Below are positions 9,769-21,366 of a stretch of DNA of 64,000 nt, piece after piece (position 1 is the first letter of the stretch; each line of letters starts with the position of its first letter). Source of the DNA: Hemicordylus capensis (Eukaryota > Chordata > Lepidosauria > Squamata > Cordylidae); NCBI RefSeq assembly GCF_027244095.1, contig NC_069670.1, positions 19,085,820-19,149,819 of the forward strand. The letters are read 5' to 3'. The notes under the pieces are model-generated. The model worked only from the letters and a program-made list of their open reading frames with translations, had not been told where the DNA came from and did not search any database. Both the position numbers and the translations under genes were made by a program.

Positions 9769-12251
9769 CAAAATCTGTCCCCGATAACCCCAGTGTCCGC
9801 ACTAGGTCCCACTTAACTGGGTCACAGACTTAGAGCCCGTCTGTTTTAACCTACAGAATTTAAGGAGGGCAAAGGAGCACTTTGGTGGCTGAGATCTGCA
9901 TAGCCACACCCCATCATTTGCATAACGTCACCCAAGGTTCCATTTCACTGTCAATTTCAATGCTGGGATGATCTCATATATATTTGAACCATATCATTTA
10001 GTGGCTGAAACTGGTTCCCTTCCCTTTTGGCATCCATATACCAAAACAGAAGGGGATTGACTATTATTAGTACAGGGATTGGCTCTTATTCTTCATTGTG
10101 TGCCATCTGTGTGTATGCTGCTTTCGAAAGAATTAGGTCCCTGCCCCAAGGAACTGACAATCTAAAACTGACACACCAGAGGCAGGAGAGGAAAGTGGAG
10201 GCAGGGGCAAACTGGGGGAGACAGTACAGTGATTTTATGCTTCGTTGCGATGATTACAGTTAATGCGACTAGTACAAGAAGTCGTGCCTTGCCATTCGTT
10301 ACACTTTTAGACCCTGAACTTGTTTCAAATGCCAACCGTCAGCTTGGAAGAAGCAACGTGATCTCCGTGTCCCTCTGAGCATGTGCAAAGTGCATTCGCA
10401 GAGTCACCCACTCCTCCCCCCCACCCTTTGGGATTCTGCATGGGCTTTCCAGGCAGGCCAGCGCCCTTAAGAAACTGGCCTTAGCAGCAAGTCCTTCTTC
10501 CAATTGCTCCATACAGCTCTTTTCTCCCACTACGTTGATATACATAATGATTAAAACAGCAGCCGGGGCAAGGAAAAAAGCCGCCGTATTTGGGGGTCGG
10601 GGGGGGGGCTGCTTTCTTAAGACAAGGTCATCCAGCAAACCAGCAAAAACCATCTTGGTGTTGTAACCATTGACTGATACCCACATACCGTACACATTGG
10701 GAGAGGAGAAGGCCGCTTAGCCTTCGATATAGTTAATGACACTGAATAAGGAAAAACAAGTCACATCTCCCTCTCATCCCCCCTTTCTTGCTCCCCGACC
10801 CCCCCCTGCAATCGGTTTTGAAAGACAACATCTGTCCCACCCACCCCCCACAGCAACCAATGTGTTGCTGTAATCCAGAAACCACAATTCTTTTCCGAAG
10901 TCCAATGACCTTTACGATACCACCGAGGAGAAAAGACAGAGAGGAGACCCTTTCAGGAGGTGGGTGGGGGGACATGCTATGGAATAAGGAGGTCTGGGCT
11001 TGGAATGGGTCCGGAAACAGCGGGGGAGGCATGACCCCCTTTCAGGAAGCCCTTCCCTTGTTAGCACATAAAAAGATGGTCCTTGAACCATCTTCTCTAA
11101 GCTCTTTGGGGCATCTTTCCAATGAATCTGGAGGAAGGGGCTTCTTAACATTTTAGAAGCCATGGGACCACTACCACCTCTCTACCTTTCCCCAAAAGAC
11201 TGGTCATAATTGCATTCTGGGCTGCTAAATGTCAGGGTCCCCCTTCCTAAAAGAGAGGCAGATCTCTCCAAGACTGGAACGAATGCAGATTAACTACATT
11301 TCCCACAACACCAAAACACACTCTCTCTCTATAATATATATTTTTAATCAACACCCTGGGAAAAAAATCCCACTGGAGAAAGATCCGCAGTAGATTTAAA
11401 AGGACTTCCACCCCCACAAATTTTAATTCTAAACACCCCCAAGGTCATTGGATGCTCCAGGCAGGCTTCAACCTTACATATTTCTGCTCCGTTTCCAAGC
11501 CAGCTGGCAAGAGGAAGAAGAAACCTCCTGGAAATCAAGCCACCCAGCCAAAGATGTCCTTCTTCGGAGCCAACCGGGGCTCCAGACTGCCAGAGCGAGC
11601 CATCAAGATGAAAGATGTGACAAGGAGAAAAAGCACCGGCTGGCAGAAATCCGGAGAGAGCGAGCGCGGCAACGCCAAAGGCAAGGTTTTCCAGGACAAA
11701 ATGGCCACACCGAAGGAGGCAGTTTTGGGGGAGATTTTGCTCTGGCACCGGCCACCGCTCGAAAACAGCACCCGGCTGGGAAGAAGAGGCGGTTATCACC
11801 TGGCTTACCTCTTGTGGTACCCACGGCTGCTCCTCTCAGGCGCGCGGGAGGATGCTGCAAGAGGGGTGCAGGCGAGCAGAAAGGAGCATCAGCAGCACCG
11901 CAGCCTCCGACAGGCTGACTGAAGGATGGGAGAGTCCATTGTGGCGAGGCAGGGAAGGGTTGGGGGCACCCGGGCACCCTGGCAGAAGGAGAAAAACCAA
12001 GGAGAGGCTCGGGGACCCCACAAAATGTGGGGAGCGGGAGAGGGAAAGGAAGGCGCCCCCTTTATCCGTGGTTACTCATCCACGGGGCGTGCGGGAAAGG
12101 CGAAGAGAAGAGCATCTCCCTCCTTCGAGATTTCAGGTTAACCCCTTTTGCTCCAACGCACCAAGAAGCAGAAGTGACTAATGGTATTATTAGGCCCTTC
12201 CAATGGGTGCCTGCTGAGAAGACTTTCAATGGTGGAAAGAGGAACCAAAGA

Positions 12252-12292
<41 letters not shown>

Positions 12293-13185
12293 GCTGGAAG
12301 ATTTCTAGAGTCACCATTGGCTTTTCTAGGGACGTGATGCTTCAACATATGCAATATTCAAAGTCTTATTTGGTTTTTACCAGCAAGATCTTTTTGTTGG
12401 GTGGGGAGGAACACAGCCCTCTGTTGATGTGAGGAAGAAAGAATAGCCAACTTTCCATTCTCCCACGGAAAGAAAGCAAATATTGGATGTGGGTGGCATG
12501 TGTGCCGTTCGTAGACAGTGTCAGACGGATGCACCTGATGGGACCTATTCCCTGGGGACAGGACCGTGTGGCCGATGATAGTGCAGATGTATCGTAATGT
12601 TGAGCGCTGGTTTCAGATCGCCGCCGACCGAAGCTTGACAGTGCCTCCATATATTTGCTCAATCTCCCCTGGGAAAAAGAGGTTTGTGGGCAAGCTTGAT
12701 GTTTCTTGGTTGAGAGGAAAAATAATTTCCAAAGAAAAGAAGGTGCTTCCTAAAACCCCTTGGCCTCGTGATATTGACCATTGTCAAGCACAGGGCTGCA
12801 CAGCTTTGGCCCTCCAACTTTTGTTCAAGTTCTCCTTCCACCACTCCTAGCCACTGAGTTCCATTAGCTCCACCCATGTGATTGTCTGTTAATTGCCCAC
12901 TGAGCCCACAAACATTCCATTCCATTGAATTATGTTGGGGCAGTTTGGGTTTGTTTTTTTAGCCCTTTTAGGGATTTTTCCCTACAGATTTTTGTGAAAT
13001 CAACATATCTGCAGATCACCCAGGTCTGCAGGCACCTCCCTCTGCCCCTCAGGTACTTATATATCCGTAAGGACCATAATGTTTCCAGCTCTTTTAGGCA
13101 TAGCTAGAATAATTAAAATAGGAAGGAGAATGAGAAGTTACATACCACTGAACGAAGGGATCCCTCTTTTTTGGTCTTTCTCTCT
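9768..13185. other. Unassigned stretch with low-complexity patches
   Basis: About 10075-10170 (CTGCCCCAAGGAACTGACAA) looks like an old L2/CR1-type fragment. 11440-11935 is GC-elevated and open for 156 codons in two plus frames, with no domain I recognise. A (CT)n run is at 12254-12289. Nothing else is assigned. Confidence 0.4.
12254..12289 (+). repeat. (CT)n microsatellite
   Basis: About 18 CT units. Confidence 0.95.
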
Positions 13186-13402
13186 CTGTGACTCATGAAT
13201 GTTATATCCCATTCTTCCTCTAAGGAGTCCAGAGCGGTGTACTACATACTTAGGCTTCACAACCCTGTGAAGTAGGTTAGGCTGAGAGAGAAGTGACTGG
13301 CAGCCCAGAGTCACCCAGCAAGTCTCATGGCTGAACGGGGATTTGGACTTGGGTCTCCCCGGTCCGAGTCCAGCCCTCTAACCACTACACCACGCTGGCT
13401 CC
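13185..13402 (-). mobile_element. MIR-like CORE-SINE
   Basis: Reverse copy of the family at 4178-4413: the tRNA head (GGAGCCAGCGTGGTGTAGTG in reverse) lies at the right end and the GAAGAATGGGATATAAC-like tail at the left. Confidence 0.7.
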
Positions 13403-15365
13403 CTTTCACTTGCACTCCCGTTCTCAAGGCTTCATTTCAAGATAAGGAGATCGCTGCCCTTCTGAGGGTTAGCAGCTCTCTCCACCCCCCTCCCCATTCC
13501 ACCCCCCCAACCACACGCAGTGGAGAAGTTTGCTTTTGGGGAGAGGCCTTGCGTCAGCTTGCAACTCAGGGCAACATTTTTACCCCCTCAGCAGCCGAAT
13601 GGGTCCTGTTAGGGAAGAGGCAGGCGCCTTTACGGAAGGTAGAAAGCAAGTCAAGCATTGGGGGCGCAAATACGCACACCCACAAGGGCTCCCACCTCAT
13701 TCTCCAGCTTGGTTTTCTAACCCTCTCACCTTTGAGGAATGTGGTCGGGAATCCACAGGCTGCAGCAGCTGCGTGTGGACTTTTTTTCAATGGCACTTGC
13801 ATTTATACAGAAAGGCCAAACGATTATCTTACATAATAAAAGCACACAGAGAGGGCTCTCAGGCTCAGACTGGCCCACCGTGCAACAGGGCATATGCCCA
13901 GTGCGCCCCACCCTGTGCCCCGCCACACTCAGCAGCAGTGAACACTCCCACCCTTCAGAACCCATTCTGCTCAAAACCCGGCGCCCTCCCCACATACATC
14001 CCACCGCCCTCTCAGGGCCCCCAGTCTGGCCTTGCTCTCTGTTCGCGTACCACCACCACCCCACAGCGGCTTTGTTTCTTATTCACTTAGGTTTCCCTGT
14101 CAGTTTCCCTCGGACCTGATTCAATGGCTCAGATGGAAACTTCCTGAATTATTTCACCCAGTTGCAAAAGTCGGCGATCTCCCCCCACCCCGTGCCTAAA
14201 AACACGCACAATATTCTGTTCCAAATGGCCTCGAGGAGAACGAAAGACACAGAGATGCGACTGGCAGTGTGGCTCCTCTCACTGACCCACAAGGGCGCCC
14301 CTTTCCTCTTCCTTACCAGGAAGCAATCCCCAATGGTTTCAGGGGGATTTGATTCCAACCTGCAAGGAATGGGTGAATAACCAGGGCTGCAATCCAGTGC
14401 ACTATGGTCTGGCCCGTGCCGGCCGATCCAAAGAAGTTGACTTGGAAGTCAGACCAGCTGAGTTCAGTCCTGCAACTTCTTTCCTCGTTAGGATTGCAGG
14501 CGGTGCCCCGCCCTCCCCTGTAGCAGCTTAAAGGGACAGCGCCCGGTTACAAAGCACCCGGCGCTGCGATAGCAGCCACATTACCAGCACACCGCAACTC
14601 GGAGGGGGCTATTTGCCCTGCTCTCCCCAATTCTTTTATTATTATTTATTTTATTTGCCAAAGACGGGCGCAAATAATAAAGAGGCGACGGCGCGGGGAT
14701 GAGTACATTTCTCATTATTATTAATTATTAATCAATTATTAATTAATTTTTGATCATTATTAATTATTATTATTTTATATCCCGCTCTTCATCGACACCG
14801 AGGTTCTCTCACCTCCCTCCTTCCGTGCGCCTTCTCCCGGTCCTAACCATTCCTCCTTGCGCTCTGCCTCTTGTGGCCTTTGGTCCCACCTACCAGCGTG
14901 TAAAGCTGCGTGTCAAAGGCGGCCCGCCGCGCCAAACTGTAGTTCCTAATAGGAACCAATTAAAAGGAAATCCTCACTGATCCTCACGGGGGGGCCTGGA
15001 GAACGAAGGGCAAACACAATGGCTTAGGAGGCCCGTGGGAGACCAAACCTATGTTTCCTTTAAAAAAATCTTTTACATTGTTGCCGCCGCATGGCCGAGG
15101 GATGGATGCCGGGGGGGGGGGTGAGCCAGGAGTAGTCCTTCTCCCCACCCCCAGCAGTAGCAGTCCCACTCGCTGTGATGATTGATCCACGGCGTAGGCA
15201 CGCCTCATAGCTGGGAATAGATGCGGGGCTGAAAGGCAGGCCCTGCGTCGCTCTGGGAGTGAGATTGCCACTGCCGGGGGGCGGGAGAAGGACTTCTCCT
15301 GGCTCGCCCCCCGGAGCCATCCCTTGGCCACAGGGCAGCAAAAATGTAAAAGAATTTTTTTTAAA
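13402..15365. other. Unassigned GC-rich stretch with an AT-rich island
   Basis: 13.4-14.6 kb and 14.8-15.3 kb are GC-rich with runs of C and G. 14700-14775 is a sharp AT island of ATTAATTATTAAT type. No gene model can be supported. Confidence 0.4.
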
Positions 15366-15480
15366 AAAATCGGGCTGGGTGGGCAGGCCATGGGGAGTCA
15401 TGTGACATGTCTCTGGGGGGGGGGCCTTGAGGCACCGGGCCCCTAGACAACTGTCTCCCCTTGCCTAATGGTAGTTACGC
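15365..15480 (-). repeat. Dispersed repeat end (GGGGCGTAACTACCATTAGG type)
   Basis: In reverse it starts GGGGCGTAACTACCATTAGG and continues through CAAGGGGAGACAGTTGTC to a GACATGTCACATGACTCCCC block. A plus-strand copy is at 48490-48600. Family unknown. Confidence 0.6.
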
Positions 15481-15483
15481 CCC

Positions 15484-15740
15484 TGCGAGTCCACCTTGGT
15501 TGCATATGAATGGGAGACAAGATGTGTGAGCACTGGAAGAGATTCCCCTCAGGGGATGGAGCTGCTCTGGGAAGAGCAGAAGGTTCCAGGTCCCCTCCCT
15601 GGCAGCATCTCCAAGAGAGGGCTGAGAGAGATTCCTGCCTGCATCCTTGGAGAAGCCGCTGCCAGTCTGTGAAGACAATACTGAATGAGATGGATCTATG
15701 GTCTGACTCAGTATATGGCAGCTCTCTGTGTTCCTAAATA
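15484..15740 (+). mobile_element. 5S/tRNA-headed SINE, 5'-truncated
   Basis: Starts inside the 5S-like head (GAGTCCACCTTGGTTGCATA then TGAATGGGAGAC) and runs through the tRNA part, body and tail (TCTGACTCAGTATATGGCAG). Confidence 0.7.
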
Positions 15741-17710
15741 GTCAAAAACCATCAACGGGGCCCTAAGTGAACTGGACAGGCTCTGCTCTCTTTATTAGGA
15801 GAAGCATTAAACCAGCCAGGGGACTCTTCAATGGCACTCCTCATTTGCAACGGAGAGTTGGGAGGAGCGGAGTTACGTTGGAGCTGTTAAAATAAGCAGC
15901 ACACCAACAGGGTGGCATACTGGAGAAGGGGGAGTTTCCGGCTGGCAGTCGTGGGGAGCGACATGGAGGATGGAGCATCCAGGAAAGGCTGTGTGAGCTG
16001 CCAAGATCTAGAAAGACTTGTGCAGGACTGGCCTAGCCCCAAGGGTGTCTGTTCCAATATTTCCTCATACGTTAGAGAGGAAGGGGACGGTCCCGATAAA
16101 GTGAACTGGGGAAGCTCAAGACATATTGAGGACTGAGGAAGCCGCAAAATGGCACCCGCACACACAGTCCACAAGGGATTTTCTCTTGTGCAAGTCTAGG
16201 AACAAGAGCTGAGCAAGAATGCTGCCACAGAAGGCACCAACTGGCTAGTGCTTGTGGCGTCATCCATCGCCAGGCCCCTGCCACAGCTTCCATTCATTTC
16301 AGTGGGGCTTGCGCAGGAAAATCTCCTCGCTGGAGTGCGTGTGGGATGACTAGACACCAGATTGTCTGCACGGTCTCCTCTAATGGTGCTCCAAGCCTTG
16401 AACCTAAGGTGGTCCCTCAGATCGGGGCTGCTGCATTGGTTGAGTCTCGAGAAACATTTCCCTCCCATGTCCACGACTCGGCACCAGCCGATGAGCAGAC
16501 CTGTCAAGCCGCATGTCTCCGCAGAGCATTTGTGGAAGATCCTTTTCCTAAACAGAAGAGAAAGCTATTAAGCGAGCGATTATTGGCCCTTCGCGGAGAG
16601 TATAACTGCTCATTACACATTCCAGAAAGCAGCACCGCGAATCCCCCAATGGGCTTTTACAAACGTCTGGAACGGAAACTCCACTTTATAATAGCTTTTT
16701 AGGAAGTGGACGGCAGGTCTGGTGAAGTCCAAACGACATCCCCCGTGGGTGGTTAAAACAAAGACTGAGTGGGCTGGTGAGTACAGTTAGATCCGGAGAA
16801 ACTGGGTACGTTTTGGTAGCCGCAAAGGCTAGAAGGAGTAACGTTCTAAAAGTAAAGGGACTCAGGTCGATGTGGGGACCGTGTTTCGTAGAGGCAGCCA
16901 TCTCTAAGAATGCATGTGGACAGGCTGCAGAGTTGCCAGACTGGCTTTTTTAAAGCCAAATTTTGGGTTACGGCCCATTTGGCCCACAAGTATCCCAGGG
17001 GAGAATTCACACCAGACAAGGGGTGAGGCCTTCAGCCTGGCGTAGCGCTCTGCTCCTCGATGCATGCAAGCAACATATTCTGATAGCCTTCAGTTGCGTA
17101 ATCCACACCGCTCTCGGAATGCCTTCTGGCTTGGTGCGGAATTTCTGGACACCCCGTCTATCCAAGCTGATAATTATTCCTGCCGTGCGTCACGATGCAC
17201 GTGCTTTCAAAGTGTAAGAGGACACGTTCGTTGGCCCGAGGGGCTTACACTCGACAATCTGATACGGGAAATCGCAGCAGAAAGGGAGTGAAATGGAGAT
17301 GGGTTAGATTAGGGGATTTATTTCATTGTAAGGAGACAGGTCCCTTCCCTGGGGAGTTTATAGTTTAAAAAAACCTTTAAACTGGGGAGGCATCAGGAGA
17401 AGAGGGGGAGATGGAGGTAGGGTAAAGAGGGGAAGAATATGCATTTCTTTTTATTGCATGTACTTAGATTTTCTTTTAATACTGAACTGTACCCATAGAT
17501 CTCGGTGAAGCACTAGATGCACACAGCGTGGGGCAGTTTCAGAAGGGTGGGAAAGAACAAAGATGTCCTTTTCCCTTCTCACGACTCTCCTGAAACCTCC
17601 CACCCCCAAGGAGCCCCAAGGAGAGATAGTTTGCTGCGAGTTGGTCTAATGAGGAAGAGTGTCTCTGAGAATATACCGAGTGCTTTTCTCTCATGGGGAC
17701 CCCCCTTCCA
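15740..17710. other. Unassigned intergenic stretch
   Basis: No gene seen. 16932-16998 (TTTTGGGTTACGGCCCATTT then GGCCCACAAGTATCCC) is shared in reverse with 46129-46195. 17200-17400 has a GGGGCTTACA..CTCGACAATCTGA block like an old L2-type end. Confidence 0.4.
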
Positions 17711-18150
17711 CCTGCTGAGAGGAGAGCTGGTCTTGTGGGGGCGAGCATGAATGGTCCCCTTTGCTAAGCAGGGTCTGCCCTGGTTTGCATTTGAATGGGA
17801 GACTACATTGTTATTGTTAAGCACCCCAAGACGGCAGTTTGGGGCAGTGTACAAATCTGGTTGATTGATTGATTGATTGATAAATAAATATGTGAGGTCT
17901 TATTGTGGTCAGTGCCTGGATGGAAGACCCATATATATATGCCAACTTTGGGGATGGGTCTGTAGCTCAGTGGAAGAGTATCTGCTTGGCATAAAGAAGG
18001 CCCACGGTTCAAGCCCTTGCAGCATCTCCAGGTAGGGCTGAGAAGGACTCCTGCCTGAAACCTTGGAGAGCTGCTGCCAGTCTGGGTAGACAATCCTGAG
18101 CTAGATGGACCAAGGGTCTGACTCAGTCAAGGGCTGCCTCCTATGTTCTG
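17710..18150 (+). mobile_element. Composite 5S/tRNA SINE with both heads recognisable
   Basis: 17710-17812 is a 5S-type head of one copy, cut by an L2-like tail (17815-17890 ending in (GATT)n and (AAAT)n). A second copy follows: 5S C-box-like TGGTCAGTGCCTGGATGGAA then GACC at 17907-17932, then a clear tRNA-Ala-like part (17950-18025: GTCTGTAGCTCAGTGGAAGA, ATCTGCTTGGCAT, CACGGTTCAAGCCC), then GCAGCATCTCCAGGTAGGGC, body and tail. This copy is the least altered in the window and shows the ancestral order of parts. Confidence 0.7.
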
Positions 18151-18599
18151 CTAGCTGCAGTCCCACCTGACAAGCTGAGAAGCCTCACTTCTACCAGAAG
18201 AAGGGCTGGTTGTGGTGCTTGTTCAAAGGCTCTCTTCCTGCGCCAGCCCTCTCTCCGGGCCGTGAAGCCTCCATCTCTGGCAACAACTGGTCTTAGCAAC
18301 GTCTCATTTCTGTGTGAAATTAGAGCGCCCCAAATTGCCGATGGAGGCCAACAGCAGGTTCCAATTGTCCTGTTGGCAGCTCCTTCTGTCAGCACTGTAT
18401 TATTTAGAGTTCCCAGAAGGCAGCAAACGCCACGCAGAGCAGACCGTCGTAGGGCAGAGGGAGGGAGAAGGATCTCAGCTACACCTCTTGCAGAGGGGGT
18501 TGGGGGCTGGGCAGCATTGAACCCGAGCCGGCATAAAGTCACCCGGCAAAAGGTTTGGTGACCAAGTCTGGCATCGGAGCCGTGTTTTCAGAAGAAGAG

Positions 18600-18765
18600 G
18601 GCCACAGTGTGACAGGGATTCCCAGTCGGTGTGGACTACAACTCCCATCATCTGGGTGTGGTTGACTACAACTCCCATCATCCTGGGCCCAAAGGCCACT
18701 GCAGCTGGGGAGGATGGGAGCTGCAGTCCACAATGTCTGGGAATCCCTGTCTAGAAGGGTGACCA
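18600..18765. mobile_element. Palindromic element with a duplicated left arm
   Basis: Left arm GGACTACAACTCCCATCATC occurs twice (18634 and 18664) before the right arm GGATGGGAGCTGCAGTCCAC. Same family as 3337-3465. Confidence 0.6.
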
Positions 18766-19034
18766 ATTTTTAGAACCAGATGGGCCAGGGTCCAGGCCTA
18801 TGTATAGAGGGGCTGACACAAAGCCAGCTCATTGGGCAGAGTCAGGGCATCATCATCATACTCTGACTGGCATCATCCCTGTGCATGGACAGCTTGCCTT
18901 GGGGTGCTGCTGCCAGGGGTGGCCTATGGGGCTGTGGCCCCCCTATGAATGGCTCAGAGCCCCAAATCTCATCAGCTACCTCCGCCTCAATTGGGGGTCA
19001 GGTGTCGGCAATCACCTCTGCTCCTGTTTCTCTG

Positions 19035-19710
19035 ATTGATTGATTGAGTGCCGTCAAGTTGATATCGACTCTTAGCGACCACATAGGTAGATTCTCTCCA
19101 GGCCGATCTGCCTTCAGCTTGGCCTTCATGGTCTCTCAGTGGTGCATTCGTTGCTGCTGTAAGGAGAGCTGGTCTGGTGGTAGCAAGCATGAGGTATCCC
19201 CTTAGCTAAGCAGGGTCCACCCTGGTTGCATATGAATGGGAGACTAGAAGTGTGAGCACTGTAAGATCTTCCTCTGAGGGGAGGGAGCCGCTCTGGGAAG
19301 AGCAGAAGATTCCAAGTTCCCTCCCTGGCAGCATCTCCAAGGTCGGGCTGAGAGAGATCCCTGCCTGCAACCTTGGAGAACCTGCGGCCAGTCTGGGTTG
19401 ACAATACTGAGCTAGATAGACCAATGGTCTGGCTCAGTATTTGGCAGCTTCCTATGTAATCAAGTCCATCCACCTTGCTGCTGCTTGTCCTCTTCTTCTC
19501 TTTCCTTCAACTTTCCCCAGCATCACGGACTTCTCAAGGGAGCTGGGTCTTTGAATAATGTGCCCAAAGTCTGATCATTTGAGCCTGGTCATTTGTGCTT
19601 GGAGGGAAAATTCTGGCTTGATTTGTTCTAGGATCCATTTGTCCGTTTTCCTGGCTGTCGATGGTCTCCTCAAAAGTCTCCTCCCGCACCCAAGTTCAAA
19701 AGCTTGCCAA
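19035..19710 (-). mobile_element. BovB LINE 3' part, split by a SINE
   Basis: Reverse copy of the BovB end at 5330-5662: (GATT)n and GTTGATATCGACTCTTAGCG at the left, then after the SINE at 19160-19460 it resumes with CAAGTCCATCCACCTTGCTG and continues past CTGATCATTTGAGCCTGG to about 19710. Confidence 0.65.
19160..19460 (+). mobile_element. 5S/tRNA-headed SINE nested in BovB
   Basis: Full copy from AGGAGAGCTGGTCTGGTGGT to GGCAGCTTCCTATG. It interrupts a BovB end on the opposite strand, so it is younger than that BovB insertion. Confidence 0.75.
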
Positions 19711-20335
19711 GCAACGCCTATGATTCCTCATCTTTGTCTCCCGGCCGAAAAGACGCTGTACAGGAAACCAGACAGATGCTTCAGTGCCCAGCACAGCATC
19801 TCTCTCCTCCAGGTCCAGACGTCACCAGTCAGAGATAATCGAGAGTCAGGAGTCATCATTCTCGGGCAGGAGGGGCCTGATGGGGGTTTAGGAGGCGGCG
19901 TACCTGGAGCCTGGATCTTTTACGTACCTCGCGAGGCCCCTGCGTGGTGCCGGTCCTGCGGCAGCCTTTCTGGCCTCCGTTGCTTCCAACCCTCGGAAAA
20001 CACCTGGCAGGCAGCTGCAGAAAGGCGGACCTGGCCGGCCAAGCCACACACCTGGCCGTTCTTTTGTAAGAGCGACACTCAAGGACAGTGGCAAACACAG
20101 CAACCGGCAGGTGCTTTGTTCCGCCAAGACAGCGGCCACGTTGGCCCACGGCCGAGTCCTCTCGTCCCTCTTTGGTGCTGCTTCAGTAACCGCTCCTCTG
20201 CATTCGCCTGGGGCCAGAGGCACTCTCGCCACTGGACTTTGGGGCTGAAGTCCGGGGCCTCCACAGTCCCTGGGGGGCCCCAAAGCCTCTTTAGTCTGTC
20301 CCGGGTGGTGTGGTCGCCTGGCGGAGCATGATCAT
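19710..20335 (+). other. GC-rich unassigned block with a long open frame
   Basis: The plus frame 19558-20331 stays open for 257 codons, but its first third lies in reversed BovB sequence and the rest shows no domain. CpG is raised from about 19.9 to 20.3 kb. It could be an exon or a small CpG island, but neither can be supported. Confidence 0.25.
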
Positions 20336-20579
20336 GCTTAATTTGTGGAGGGTGTGTGTGTGTGTGCCTCCAAAGGCCTTGAGGTCCAGGCTCCAAAATT
20401 ACCTAGGAGCACCTCTGCACGGGGCACGTCCTTGTGGGTGCCTCCTCTCCCTCTTCCGAACCTCTTTGAAAGAGAGCGCCGTTATTTTTGCATTGACATT
20501 GAACATCTCTCTTTTTTGTATTTTAACTGTGTGTCGGTTTCATTCTGTTTTAAACCTCTTTGAGAGCATTACAGTGAAA

Positions 20580-20945
20580 ATAAAATAAATAAATAAATAA
20601 ATATAAATGAAAGCGGTATAGAAATCAAATGATAAATAAATAAATGAACAAACCCTAGCCTCTTCCACAAAAGCTTTGATCCCCCTGCTAACTGAGCAAA
20701 GAGGCACCTTTTGAACGTGGTGATTCTCTTGTATTTAGCAGGGGGAGAGCAACTGACCCTATCCAGCCCCAGCACAGCATCCCTGCAGTGGCTGTTGCTG
20801 GTGTCTGTCTTTCTGTTTCTTTTCAGATTATGAGCCCTTGGTGGGGCAGGGAGCCATCTTATTAATTTATTTATATCTTTGTAAATCACTTTAGGAACTT
20901 TTATTGAAAAGCAGTATATAAATATTTGTCATCGTCGTGATGTGC
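20580..20945 (+). mobile_element. L2-like LINE 3' end
   Basis: Runs from a short (AAAT)n patch and GAAAGCGGTATAGAAATC, through CTGAGCAAAGAGGCACC and AGCAACTGACCCTATCCAGC, to the tail GAAAAGCAGTATATAAATAT. Probably two overlapping L2 ends. Confidence 0.6.
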
Positions 20946-20949
20946 CCTA

Positions 20950-21092
20950 GGCCAGGACGGCACCACTTTGGACCTGCAGCTGCTGCTGGACTCCAACTCC
21001 CATCCTCCTCAGCCCAAGTGACAAGTGGCTAGGGATGATGGGAGTTGTAGTCCAACATTTGCAGAAGGGCTGGAGTTGTGTAGCCCTGCCCT
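20950..21092. mobile_element. Palindromic element
   Basis: Arms CTGGACTCCAACTCCCATCC and ATGATGGGAGTTGTAGTCCA. Same family as 3337-3465. Confidence 0.6.
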
Positions 21093-21179
21093 AGATACAT
21101 GTAATTACCCTTGCTCTTAGTTCTTAAATCTTAGTCCACTGAGTACATTAGCATAGCATACATGGCTATGTCGGAAAAT

Positions 21180-21366
21180 GGGAAGCTGCCATACTGAGTC
21201 AGACCCTGGGTCCAGCTAACGTAGTATTGTCTACACTGACTGGCAGCGGCTCTCCAGAATTTGGGGCAGAGGTCTTGCCTCAAACCTTGGAGACCCGCTG
21301 CCAGTCAGTGTAGACAATACTAAGAAGATTGGACCAGGATCTGACTCAGTATGGCAGCTTCCTATG
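21180..21366. mobile_element. Two SINE tails in inverted orientation
   Basis: GGAAGCTGCCATACTGAGTC at 21180 is answered by GACTCAGTATGGCAGCTTCC at the right end; TAGTATTGTCTACACTGACT on the left is answered by AGTCAGTGTAGACAATACTA on the right. The arms are SINE body and tail, minus then plus, about 90 bases each. Confidence 0.75.

Noticed and set aside
17950-18025. tRNA-Ala gene
   Set aside because: The arms are imperfect and the sequence continues straight into the SINE body, so it is a SINE head.
19558-20331. 257-codon gene
   Set aside because: The start lies inside reversed BovB sequence, and no domain or splice context supports the rest.
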